DNA of 64,000 nt, from assembly GCF_048771995.1 (NCBI RefSeq), contig NC_133027.1, positions 10,288,001 to 10,352,000 on the forward strand, in the 5' to 3' direction. Numbering within the stretch: the stretch's first letter is position 1; every line of letters starts with the position of its first letter. The stretch is from Taeniopygia guttata (lineage: Eukaryota; Chordata; Aves; Passeriformes; Estrildidae). The notes beneath the pieces were generated by a model. That model made no database searches and was not told the DNA's origin. It saw nothing but the letters and a program-made list of their open reading frames with translations. This document shows, in pieces, positions 54,557 to 64,000 of this stretch. Both the position numbers and the translations under genes were made by a program.

Positions 54557-57500
54557 CTGAGAATGACACACAGTGTGTTTGTGTAGTTTTTAAAGAATAC
54601 AGACATGCTTAAAGGTGACATCAATGTTCACAGTCCCTGCTTGAGGCATTTCAGATGCCAAAATCAGAGCTCATAAATCTCTGAGAAACATCAGGTCAGG
54701 GGTGCATTACAATGGTTCTTTTTTTCCTCCACAACCTACCCTTCTCCCTGCTTGAGCTGCACTGGCCTCTGCAGGTGCTGCCGGGTTGTGTGTTGGTAGG
54801 AGAGCATGCTGCCACCAAGCAGTGCACATACACCTGAGAAGAAGAAAAAGCGACGCTTGATCCATATCAAATCCTACTTTGCAGAGCATTATTTTGTCTT
54901 TGCTTTTTGCAGAAACTACAGCTGATTAGACTTATGCTTCTCTGACAACTCCATGTGGCAACGTCTAGCTGAACCTGCCTTGAATTTAAAGTCGATGCCA
55001 AGGAAGCCCTCAGGCTGTTTGGTAACTGAGAAGCTGAGAAGGAGAAGTTAAAACCTTGTGTGCTGCAGTGTATCAAAACTAGACAGAAACTCAATCTGGT
55101 TCCTGCTGCACACTCAGGAAGCAGCACGAGCCAGAATTGCATCCTGTTCATTTCTAGCAAGTTCAAGAGTTGAGGTGCCTCTGAAAGGCTGAGTAAATCA
55201 CAATGCAGTTGCTTGAGCTGCCCAGGCAGGGTGAACACACCACGGCTGGTATCAGTACATGTCAGGACAGGCAGTTCACCCAGCTGAATGCACAAGGAGC
55301 AAAGTACCCTCAGGTGACTGTCCTGGGTTTTTCTCTGCTCTCCTTAGTCCTTAGAGGAGAACAGGATCTCAAACTTTAAGACCAAACCCACATGCCACTG
55401 CTTCTCTGCCATTGGGCTGACACCCGAGGAGATGGATGACTGCCTAGGACACATGGGAGACACCAGAGCTGAACTTCATGTGGAAATTGGGACACATAAG
55501 TTGATTTTTCTGCTCTAGACATTTTGAGCTGAAGTGATATGAATCTGATCCTACACAAAGCCAGGACCACTATATAAAAATCATATTTATGTACCAAATT
55601 CTTTTGTTTACTCCAGCCTGTCCAATCTCAAGCCAGCTAGGTGGCAGAGGAGATTTAAGAAGAGAACTGAATTAAGCTGCACACCACCCAGGGCAGTTGA
55701 GTTGAATGCAGGTTAGAGTTTAAGTCTGTGAGGTGCTTAAATCTATTTCTTAAAGCACAGAGTCACAGAGTATCTCAGGTTAGAAGGGGCCCATATGGAT
55801 CATCGAGTCCAACTTCCTGTTCCTTGCTACCTCCAACTAAACCACATGACTAAGAGCATCATGCTGACTTCCAGGACAGAGTCCATGAGTGGGAGCTGAG
55901 CCTTTCACTCAGTCCTACCTGTTCCAGTTGCTGTGCCAGGATCCTTACTGCCAGCCTTTTAAAGTGAGAAGGGTGTCTCACCCTGGGGCTAACAGGTACT
56001 GGGCAGAACTCTGCAGCAAACTCACTGCCATTGATCTCACACCTATTTGAGAGGAAAGTTCAACAGATATAAGCAGAAATTAGGACTTTGCTGATGAGTT
56101 CATTGGACATTTAATACGACTTGCCCATCCACAGTGATGTTCCATCTTGGGGTGCTGTTGAAGTCTGGAGATGTGGCTACCCAACAGTTTTCCAGATATA
56201 ACTCGACATTGAGGCTCTCGTCCTTCAGCTCCACCTCAAGAAACACAGGCTCCATGGGTTGTTTGAGTATTGCCATGCTGGGCCCATAGAACTCCATGAA
56301 GGATTCATCTCGAGAAAATGTCAGGGGATTTTGTTGTTGTTTAATATTATTTAAACTAAAACATACTTGGAAATTCTCTGATTTCCACAGCAGGAGATTT
56401 ACCTTTGGACACTCTTGAAACTACATTCAGAGCTTGTCTTACCCTTCTGTAAGCTGCAGAGAAGGAAATGTTAGTGAGGTTCTTTAGGTAAAAGTAAGGC
56501 ATATCTTAACAAGGGAACTTAGGACTGAAAGTCAGAGAGGTTTAAAAATGCAGGAGGAGAATTGCACACCTGCAGTATTTGAACGTGGAAACATTGTCCC
56601 AGAGCCAAAGGGAGGAGATGTGGCCGGGTCCCTGGAGAAGGCACCGAGCACTAGGGTCTCTTTTGCTTGGTAGTAGCACAAGACTGTTAGTCTAGAAGAA
56701 ACAGCAATTTTTGTGTTCACATCTGTTTTCCAGCAGCTGTACAGAAGTGAGCAGTGTCAGTGAGCAGCAGACCCTACCTGTAGTCTGGATCTCTTGTGAT
56801 TGTTGGTATGCTCTGTCCTGGAAGAGTCTCTTTCTCATAAGAGATTTCATTCTCATAAATAATGTGGTCACCTTCAAACTGTGCATATGGAAAGCTCATT
56901 GTAAATTGACTCTTCTCAGGTGCTGGGGTAGGGGACCAAAAGAGAAAATGCAGGAAAGGCAGAGAGTTCCAGCAGGTGTATCTGCTCTGGCCATGGACTT
57001 ACCCTTACTGAAGTGCCACAGGTAGTGACATGGAACTTGAAGAAGGCATGGGCTTCATTATACTCTCTAGGCTTGCAGGAGCTGTCCCTTAGCTTGGTTT
57101 TACTCATGTCAATGGCAGGAACTGTCTTCATTTGGGCAGATACCATTATGGTACCATTTGGGTGGCATACTGAGAAAGGCAGAGTTGGTTATGAGCTCAA
57201 AAAAGAACCACACATCTTTTTATTGATTGATCAGTTGCATAACTTACTTATAAATGCTGAAGAATTAAAACTGCAGCTAATGGAGAACATCTGTAAGGTC
57301 TCCATAGTTCTCAGTTTCCTTAGGGCAACATCAAACCTTGCTTTAATTTTCTGAAAGGACACTTCCTGTGAAAGAGGAGATGGAAGAGATCTGTTATCTC
57401 CTGTACATCATCCACATGTACCAAGTTCTGCTCCATAGCCCATGCCACTTGAATACTAACAAGTCACCAGAGTTAAGTCAGTGTGAAGGCTCGAGCCTGA

Positions 57501-60500
57501 AGCAACATGGGGGCAGAAGTACAAGTTTTCTTGTATGAATTTATCAGTCACTGTCACAGAGATAAATTTGGACTGATTATTGTAGAATAGTTCAAATTAA
57601 ATTATTACAGCATCAATTTTCCTCTGCCATGTCTTAAAATTTCTGCAAAATTTCCTTTAAAAGAGCTTCTTTCATAAAAGCTATATTGAAATATTGTTTC
57701 TGGCTCAGTGCAGATGGGAAATTTTGCCTCATCTTACTAAAAACACTAAGGAGCTTGTTTTTGAAGACTTTGTGCATATCTTTTAGAGACAAGTGGGGAC
57801 TGCAGATTGCACAATACATGGCATTACCATAAAGGCCCATGTCTAATGCCTCTTATCCTACTTGCTCTGTCTCAGAGTCCTTCCCTCTGGAAGTTTTCCA
57901 ATCTGTGTAATACCACAACACTACAGACTGTGTCTGTAGGACTCAGTGAGAGCAAGCAGTCCTATGTGCTTTAGAAAAGGCATTGCTGAACAGCTCCTGT
58001 ACCTCATAGATGAGTCCCCCAGCAAACAGAGGTATTTGCAGGATCAGGTGTGTGGAATTGGTCGCTGCAAAGTACCCATTGGTGAGGGCAAGGTGCCGGT
58101 TCAGGAGATTGGTGCCAAGGTACAGGTCCCAGTACTGGTGCAAGCCAAAAGTGGGCAGGGTTAGATACAGGTTTTCTTCATCACAGGAGCCAACTGCTTC
58201 TGGTACTTCTGTGGGAAGAAGGTGGGATGAAGAGTTAGCAGTGAAGGAAGGTTTGAGTGGTGAGGTTTGGCCCAGGCAGGGATTTCTGTCACAGGTAAGA
58301 AACCCCAGCAGCCTGTAATGTGCATGCTGGCATTGTCTGCAGGCTTGGCTGTGTTGGAGGGGGTGTACCAGCTGACATCTGGTGGGCTGGGGAGTCCTGG
58401 TTCAACAGTGGCCTGCCAATTTGCTTCCAGGACTGTTCCCTCTTTCAGTAAGGCAAGCTGAGCTATGTGTGTAAATATATTTTTTTATCAACCTTCTTTG
58501 ATCTGAACCAAGAGCTATTTCAGAGATAAAATAGGACAGTGAGGAGACTGTCATTTTTGTGGCATGCAAAAATTTAATAAATTTGAGAAATACCTAACAG
58601 ACATCCTGAATTTTTCAGTAACCTGCTAAGTACAGCTCTTAGTGGATGATTTCTCCTTACAGAAATTCTGTCTTTGGAGATCAGAGCAATGTTTTTGAGT
58701 CAAAGTCCTGCCCTGGATATGGAGGCAGAATTGTGTTTGAGGACAAACTGAAACTTGTAGCAATGTCTGAAAGTTTTGCCAGCAGATGTATGTTCATGTT
58801 CTGAGGCATCTTGTTCACTGAGTTTGCACGCCAACTCCTTCTACACACTTGTTTTATTGCTCTCAGTGTCTCGAGGGCAGACTGTCTTGCCAGGACACAG
58901 AAGAGCTGCCATCAGTGGAGCTGCAATTTGGCTGTTACCAACAATGAGCTATGGAGGGGTGGGGTTTTCCCCAAAGCCCTCACCCTCACTCTGATGCTCT
59001 CACTGAATTCCATGACAGCCATGCTGCTGATGCAAACCAGTTAATGGCAGAGGAAAGCTTACCAATATCAGCAATCACACACTCCACCTCTGCTGAATGA
59101 TAGTAGAGTGTCATCTCTGCACCCACAGTAAGGGTGTAGTTGACCAGAAGGGTGTATTTTGTTTCATTTCTATTCACATACTGAAAGAGAGAGAAGAGTA
59201 AGGCTGCAGCAGCTTTCAGAATAAGCAGGCACGTATATTTTGAACAACACAAAATAATTATTCCAACACCCTCCTCTCCCGTCCAAATAGCTCAGCTAGC
59301 CTAAAGCTATTCAGGAATTCGGCCTGGATTCAACAGCTCTTTCTGCCAAACATAAATATAGAGAATGATGTGCCTTTTCAGAAACTGAAGACAGAAATGG
59401 ACACAGTGGTGGTTCCTCTGTAGCCCAGTGGTGGAAGAGCTCATAGAGGGAGATCCATGTCCAAATCCTTGTTCTTCTTTACTCAGAGTTTGGGCTGAAA
59501 CCAGGAGAGTAAGTAATTGGTTGAATAGAAGGTGTGAGGAGATGCTGTGAGAAATCCCTCTCAGCATCCTCTTTTCCTTCACTGAAAGTGCTCCCAAAGC
59601 AAAACCTGGTGTTTGACCTGAAAGAAATACTTCTGGAGTCTTTTCTTGCTTTGATCCTTAATGCAAATTGACTGTGGTTTGACTGCAACCTGAAAAATAT
59701 TTGCACAAATCCTGTGCAGTCAAAATGTTGTTCCTTGTAACAGCATCACCGCCCTGTGTGGTTTGGTTGAAAGAGTGGTAGAGGACCTGCAGGTATGCAT
59801 CCTCTCACTGAAAAGAGATGTTGAAATCCCTCTGTGAGTATATACCTTTTACAAATATTTAGATTCCAAATGGTCTGAAGCTCCACAAAATTACATTTAG
59901 AGTACCCTGAGCCTGCCCGTAGCATGCTCGCATGGGGCATGGCCTGTGCCAGCAGTCAAACAGTGGGTTCAGGAGTTACTGGATTTTTGAAACTGGTGTT
60001 TTCCAGCATTGCAATAATTGATTTATTTTTCCAAGATACTCCTGTTTCAAAGGGCAGCATCTAATACAGGCTTGACAAACCTCTTCCTGTTGAGCATGCA
60101 CTTGGACATGAGCCATGCTGACAGGCAATAGAGGAAGTAACATTTCATCCCATCTAATTACACTTGATACTGATCTCCTAGAGATCTATGGAGAGCAAGG
60201 TGGGGACATAAAAGCCTGTAATTTTAACTCAGATATCTCAGACTCATTGACACCTTTATGATCAAGGAACTGTTGTTGGTTAATAAAATCTGGACCATTC
60301 TGCAAAGGGTCTGCCCCAACTCCTCTGCTCTGCTGCTGAAGTGACCTGCTGTATCCTACCTCTTTCAGAACATATGGATCATCAAAAGAGACTTCCAGGA
60401 TAAATGATTTTGTTCCATTAGAAAAGGGAGTTTCATAAATCTTGAAGCCGTGGTGCAGTGCTTCCCTCAGGGAAAATGGCACATTTCCTACTGTGATTGC

Positions 60501-63500
60501 CACCAGAGAGACATCGGGAAGAAAGTGTCCAAATGCAACATTAAATAGCCGTTCCTCTGGCACAGTATCTGCAGGGAGAGAGCATCAAATTACTGCTGAT
60601 GTGGATCAAATAAGGAAGACATTGGGGTGGCCTCCCATTCAAATTCCAGGAAACTTAGCCAACAGCCATCTCTTTAATGGCTCTGATTAATGAGTGTTTG
60701 TGTTCTAGTCAGATCTAAAATACTCTGACTACATGAGAATTGCTTCAAGCTGCAGAGGATTAACAACAAGTACATAGACCTTTATATAAAGTGGGTTCAT
60801 TGACTTTCTAGAGGTGCACTCTGATGTGCAATACCTTTAAAGAAATCTAGAATCTTGTTCAGCCACATAAAATTTGAAAAAATCATAATGTATGGTAAGA
60901 GGCTCCTTTTTCTTTTTATATCATTTATCCAAATAATTCCAAGTATGTTAAATGCCTTAATGCATTGGAAAATAAAATTTAAAAACCATGACTGCAGCAC
61001 TGGGTGGCACAATGATTTCAGTATGCTCCCAAGGTATCAAATGCAGGCAGTTTGGGGGAGAAAATACCAATCATGACTGCTGTCCTCAGATAGCTCTTCC
61101 CAGTGTGATAACTGCACATCACAATATCTTTATTCCAGTGCTCACTGGAAAAATACAGGGATTAACATGAAAGAAATGTTTACATTTTTACCAGAAACTT
61201 GTAATTTAAGGCTAAAGGATTTTTACTTGTTTTTTCTTTAATTGTTTGTTTTAATATAATATTTGAATTTTTACTTTGCCTAGAAAATTGTAAGTGGGAG
61301 TTGAGAATATTCTGGTGAATGTAGATGTGTGGCACAGGTTGGGTGGAACAATGTATAGCACAGCAGAAGATTGGTAAGGGTTCATGAGAGGAATGACTTA
61401 CTGTTGATGACAGTTGGTATTTGTGGCATGAAAGGTGTGGTGATGGATTTGATGATTGTATACTTCGTGGTTTGCCAATCTGCATCCGTCCATGTGTGCT
61501 CCAGAAACAGGTTAATGCAGTAAATGACTCCATATACACCACCAGATATGGAGCTCTAGGAGGTAAAATGTGTGATTAAGTCTTCTCAGTAGCTTAATGA
61601 AGAGATGGTTGAATATGGTTAAAATTCTCACACTAGGAAGAGCAAATGGTATTCTAGTACAGCTTGGGATGGATTTTTCTAGGAGATTTTGCTTGTTTGT
61701 TTGGTAGCTTGGCCCATTAGTCTGTTCCATGTGTGGCTCAGATACTGCTGAGATCCTTAATAAGGAAGTATCAGGGGTGTCCTCATTAAGTTTAGCACAT
61801 CACCATATTTGTTTTGGTTTTTTTTTTTACCATCCCTGGATTACCATCATGTGTCTTGTTCTGTCTGTTACACAAATAGAGAACTCCTGAAGGGGAAAAG
61901 TAAAAATCACACCAATGCCATCTTGTAGGAATATTGCCAACTCCTTTCAAGAAGTTCAAGTTGGATGGAGTTTTGAGCAACCTGATCTAGTGAAAGATGT
62001 TTCTGCCTACGGAAGTGGAGTCTGGAGTAAATTGTCTTTAAAGGTGCCTTCCAACCCAAACTATTCTCCTCTCTTGTACTGAACATTCCTTTTGACATTG
62101 CCTCTGTATCTGTAAATTATATATTGATGAGGAATACACTGAGTTCAAAGAAGGTGAGTGCACCCCAACAACATGCAGAGAACCTGTTCCTTGCTAAATC
62201 ATGCTGTCTTGGAAATTGGCAGGGAAATTACTCATTGAGCCAAGCCAGAAGTTTACCAGGACTAATTTCACTATTGAACAACACAGACAATTAAAGTCCA
62301 ATGTCCAGAAATCCCTTCACTCCTAATGTATTAGTATGTCTTGTATATTATTAACGAAAGGCAGTCTGTTGCTTCTACCATGTTTTGTCATTATAAATTC
62401 CTTGTTTCTGAGTAAGTGCTTTCAAAACACAGAGAAGAAGCATCTAGCTCTTCAAATATTTATTGTATCTGCAAATTTTAAGCAGCAGTCAATCAGTATT
62501 TGGATTTATCATGATTTGATACATCCGTAATATAGGACCTCAAATGTGTTTGTTGTGACAGGTTTGTACTAACCTCCAGCTTGCCTCCTTCTGCTCCAGT
62601 AGGGATGGTTATTCTGATGTGTGTTTCATTGTGCTCCAGTAAGTAGTTCATCTCTTCTGGATTCACTATGACTTGATCATCCACTCCCATTACAACGCTT
62701 TTAGACAGAAAAGTTGATTCCTGGACCACTAGTGTGGGGATAACTCTTGGCACAGTCCATGTTATCGTGGTATCGGTGAAGTTGATGCCATCTGTGGAGT
62801 TAGACAGACAGTTCCAGAGAAGGGCAATTGGAATTACCACTCAGTCCTGTCTCTGCCTTTCCCTGATTCCATTTCACCAGGATATCTCTACAGCTTTCAC
62901 TGATGCAACACACACCTTGTAGGATATCAGCCAAATGTTGGCTGTTTTGTCACAGAGACCCTGGCACTTGAAGCAGACCCGAATCATCAGTTTCAGGGGA
63001 ATCATTAATTTATTCAGAAGAACAGGCAGCTGTGCTCCCATGCCACTGTGCCACTCCCAGCTACCTGCTCTGTTGTCCCAGGGATTACTGGCAGAAGGAA
63101 GAGGGCACAGAGTAATCTGTTTGGACCTTCTTGAAATATTGGCTTCAAGGTCTTGTCAGTTTAAAACCTTGTGCTTCCTCATCATTTGTTCACATTAATA
63201 ATCTCAGTGAGATTATTAATGGCTGTGAGAGCCAAGTGCAGCCACCACTGCTCTGCAAAAAGCCAGGATACCCCTGCCTCTCCAGAGAAAAGGATTATGT
63301 GAGTTTCAAGGATGCAGAGCTGCATGCCTTGCTTGGAATAGTATGAAAAAGAAGAGCCAAGGCTGTGGGATTAGTCCAGGGGAGGCTCCCTGGCTCTTCT
63401 GTAGCAGTTTTGCTTGTTTCCAGTTTCCTGTATCTAATGTGGGGATTTGAGAAACCAGAGACAAGGCATGACACTGCACTGGGAACACAAGGAATGTAGT

Positions 63501-63970
63501 GTCACAGCAGGGACTGTGTTTGTCCGGGACTAAAGCCACAGACTCTTAGCTCATGTTGCTCTGAGGGAAGCTTGTAAACCTCTTCTCTTAGTGAGAATGG
63601 GAAGACTGTGTTTTCTACTACCTCCTTCAGTGGTTATTTTTAGTGAAGAAGGAAGAGATCCTTACCAACAGGACAGGAGACAGTTGTGTCAATCAGCAAA
63701 AGCAGCCACCGCTGCCTGTACATGGAAGTGGAAGTGATCATGTTCATATTTACACCACTGACCTGTTTGAGCCCAGGCAGAAAAAGAGAGCTGATGTTCT
63801 GGAGAGGCAGTGGGAACAGCAGAGCTTTGTGTCTGGCTGGGATCAGCAACTCACCACGCTGACATCAGACTCGTTGCTGTGGTAGGGCGCTCGCAGGTAC
63901 ACTCGGGACAGGCTGTTATTGAAGCTGTAGCCCAGTTTTACTGCGTCACTTACTGTTATTCTCTTTCTCC
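54474..63970 (-). CDS. ZPAX-like zona pellucida (egg coat) gene, 5' end beyond the window
   Basis: Fifteen exons in consistent phase encode about 700 residues of a large secreted ZP protein. Upstream exons encode repeated beta-rich domains with N-glycosylation sites (for example [33 protein letters not shown]). The ZP module follows with [18 protein letters not shown] and [10 protein letters not shown], then the second half: [46 protein letters not shown] and CRGQC. The protein ends [16 protein letters not shown]. Proteins of this family assemble the coat around the egg, and ZPAX is kept in birds and frogs but lost or decayed in placental mammals. One exon in the C-terminal half was not found between 54834 and 55981. 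The symbol rests on overall resemblance and location beside TTC32, not on an alignment. Exons are listed separately. Confidence 0.85.
54740..54833 (-). CDS. ZPAX-like exon with ZP-C cysteines
   Basis: Encodes [20 protein letters not shown] and [11 protein letters not shown], the classic VYxHC...C...C..C end of the ZP module. Acceptor TTCTTCTCAG, donor G|GTAGGT. Confidence 0.9.
55757..55870 (-). mobile_element. CR1 LINE fragment, antisense
   Basis: CACAGAGTATCTCAGGTTAGAAGGGGCCCATATGGATCATCGAGTCCAAC and ACTAAACCACATGACTAAGAGCATC match the reverse complement of a CR1 3' end. It sits inside an intron of the ZPAX-like gene, next to where one exon is unaccounted for. Confidence 0.75.
55982..56042 (-). 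CDS. ZPAX-like exon CEINGSEF
   Basis: Encodes [20 protein letters not shown], matching the DGC...FHPV segment of ZP domains, with C instead of the usual H in FHPV. Acceptor CTCAAATAG, donor AGG|GTGAGA, phase 0. Confidence 0.85.
56125..56377 (-). CDS. ZPAX-like exon DESFMEFYG to VDG
   Basis: Encodes [40 protein letters not shown] and [14 protein letters not shown]. It ends GATGG|GCAAGT, a GC donor; reading on would give an early stop at 56100. The start is uncertain by a few bases because CAGAG offers two acceptors. Confidence 0.85.
56443..56453 (-). CDS. Candidate 11-nt microexon of the ZPAX-like gene
   Basis: CTTACAGAAGG lies between a strong acceptor (CATTTCCTTCTCTGCAG) and a good donor (GTAAGA) and would add AYRR, with the frame kept if the next exon uses its second AG. 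The alternative is direct splicing from 56570 to 56377. Weakly supported. Confidence 0.35.
56570..56691 (-). CDS. ZPAX-like exon LTVLCYY
   Basis: Encodes [20 protein letters not shown] and [14 protein letters not shown]; acceptor TTTCTTCTAG, donor G|GTGTGC. Confidence 0.88.
56778..56878 (-). CDS. ZPAX-like exon YENEIS
   Basis: Encodes [20 protein letters not shown] and [13 protein letters not shown], the conserved YENEI segment of the ZP module. Donor AG|GTAGGG. Confidence 0.93.
57003..57169 (-). CDS. ZPAX-like exon CHPNGT to CGTSV
   Basis: Encodes [20 protein letters not shown] and [19 protein letters not shown], the first cysteines of the ZP module. Donor AGG|GTAAGT. Confidence 0.93.
57248..57365 (-). 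CDS. ZPAX-like exon EVSFQKI
   Basis: Encodes [20 protein letters not shown] and [19 protein letters not shown]. Its 118 nt connect phase 0 of the preceding exon with phase 1 of the CHPNG exon. Acceptor CTTTCACAG, donor GTAAGT. Confidence 0.88.
58003..58208 (-). CDS. ZPAX-like exon LYLTLPTFG
   Basis: Encodes [20 protein letters not shown] and [19 protein letters not shown]; acceptor CTTCCCACAG, donor GAG|GTACAG. Confidence 0.9.
59063..59180 (-). CDS. ZPAX-like exon YVNRNETKY
   Basis: Encodes [20 protein letters not shown] and [12 protein letters not shown] with two N-glycosylation sequons; donor G|GTAAGC. Confidence 0.9.
60360..60568 (-). CDS. ZPAX-like exon [13 protein letters not shown]
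   Basis: Encodes [20 protein letters not shown] and [20 protein letters not shown]; acceptor TCCCTGCAG, donor GAG|GTAGGA. Confidence 0.9.
61402..61555 (-). CDS. ZPAX-like exon SSISGGVYG
   Basis: Encodes [20 protein letters not shown] and [13 protein letters not shown], typical of the repeated domains ahead of the ZP module. Of the three frames only this one joins its neighbours in phase; donor A|GTAAGT. Confidence 0.88.
62574..62791 (-). CDS. ZPAX-like exon [12 protein letters not shown]
   Basis: Encodes [20 protein letters not shown] and [20 protein letters not shown]; donor GAG|GTTAGT, phase 0. Confidence 0.9.
63666..63762 (-). CDS. ZPAX-like exon [12 protein letters not shown]
   Basis: Encodes [20 protein letters not shown] and [12 protein letters not shown]; donor G|GTAAGG, phase 1. 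Confidence 0.9.
63855..63970 (-). CDS. ZPAX-like exon, most 5' one in the window
   Basis: Encodes [20 protein letters not shown] and [13 protein letters not shown]. Its acceptor TCTCCATCAG shows that the gene continues beyond 64000. The incoming phase carries two bases of a codon. Confidence 0.88.
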
Positions 63971-64000
63971 CTGATGGAGAAACAAACATCAGATGCCATT

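Noticed and set aside
54867-55295. 142-aa minus-strand ORF as the missing ZP-C exon
   Set aside because: No ZP signature in any frame, and no acceptor and donor pair gives the required phase 0 on both sides with a convincing sequence.
55452-55511. Minus-strand segment with MCPNFHMKF, slightly like the PNHxxRF part of ZP-C
   Set aside because: The following FxVxxFxF pattern is absent and the splice sites are poor; the resemblance is too short to call.

Overview
The window is nuclear DNA from a bird. Three observations support this: CR1 LINE fragments with the ATTCTATG-type 3' end, an avian-type retroviral LTR, and an egg-coat (zona pellucida AX) gene beside TTC32. Gene products were recognised by comparison with remembered vertebrate proteins; nothing was aligned against a database.

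Layout. 1-2706: gene-free flank with a broken, antisense class I (gammaretrovirus-like) endogenous retrovirus remnant (about 1000-1947) and a CR1 3' end (2472-2706). 2820-3180: CpG-rich promoter of WDR35, with a candidate RFX X-box 53 bp upstream of the ATG. 3013-45048 (+): complete WDR35 (IFT121), 27 coding exons in consistent phase giving 1170 aa, plus a 33-nt alternative microexon in intron 10 that gives 1181 aa. Intron 1 holds a 750-bp array of exact 10-bp units. 45605: WDR35 poly(A) signal. 45951-46855: antisense CR1, then a 14-copy minisatellite running into the promoter of TTC32. 46922-48199 (+): complete TTC32, 3 exons, 135 aa. 48200-54358: intergenic, with one LTR fragment. 54474-63970 (-): the 3' part of a ZP-domain gene of the ZPAX type; 15 exons are recognised, its 5' end lies beyond the window, and one exon in the C-terminal half of the ZP module was not found.

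How the genes relate. WDR35 is a core subunit of the retrograde intraflagellar transport complex IFT-A; the candidate X-box fits the RFX control known for ciliary genes. TTC32 is a small TPR protein of unclear role that follows WDR35 on the same strand, as in human. The ZP gene is convergent to both and encodes a secreted egg-coat protein; it shows no functional link to the other two.

The points most worth checking are the conserved WDR35 microexon, the X-box, the perfectly phased 10-bp array with a 120-bp higher-order period, and the exon-intron oddities of the ZPAX-like gene (a GC-AG intron, a candidate 11-nt microexon, a missing exon and a cysteine at the usual FHPV position). I found no wholly new system.
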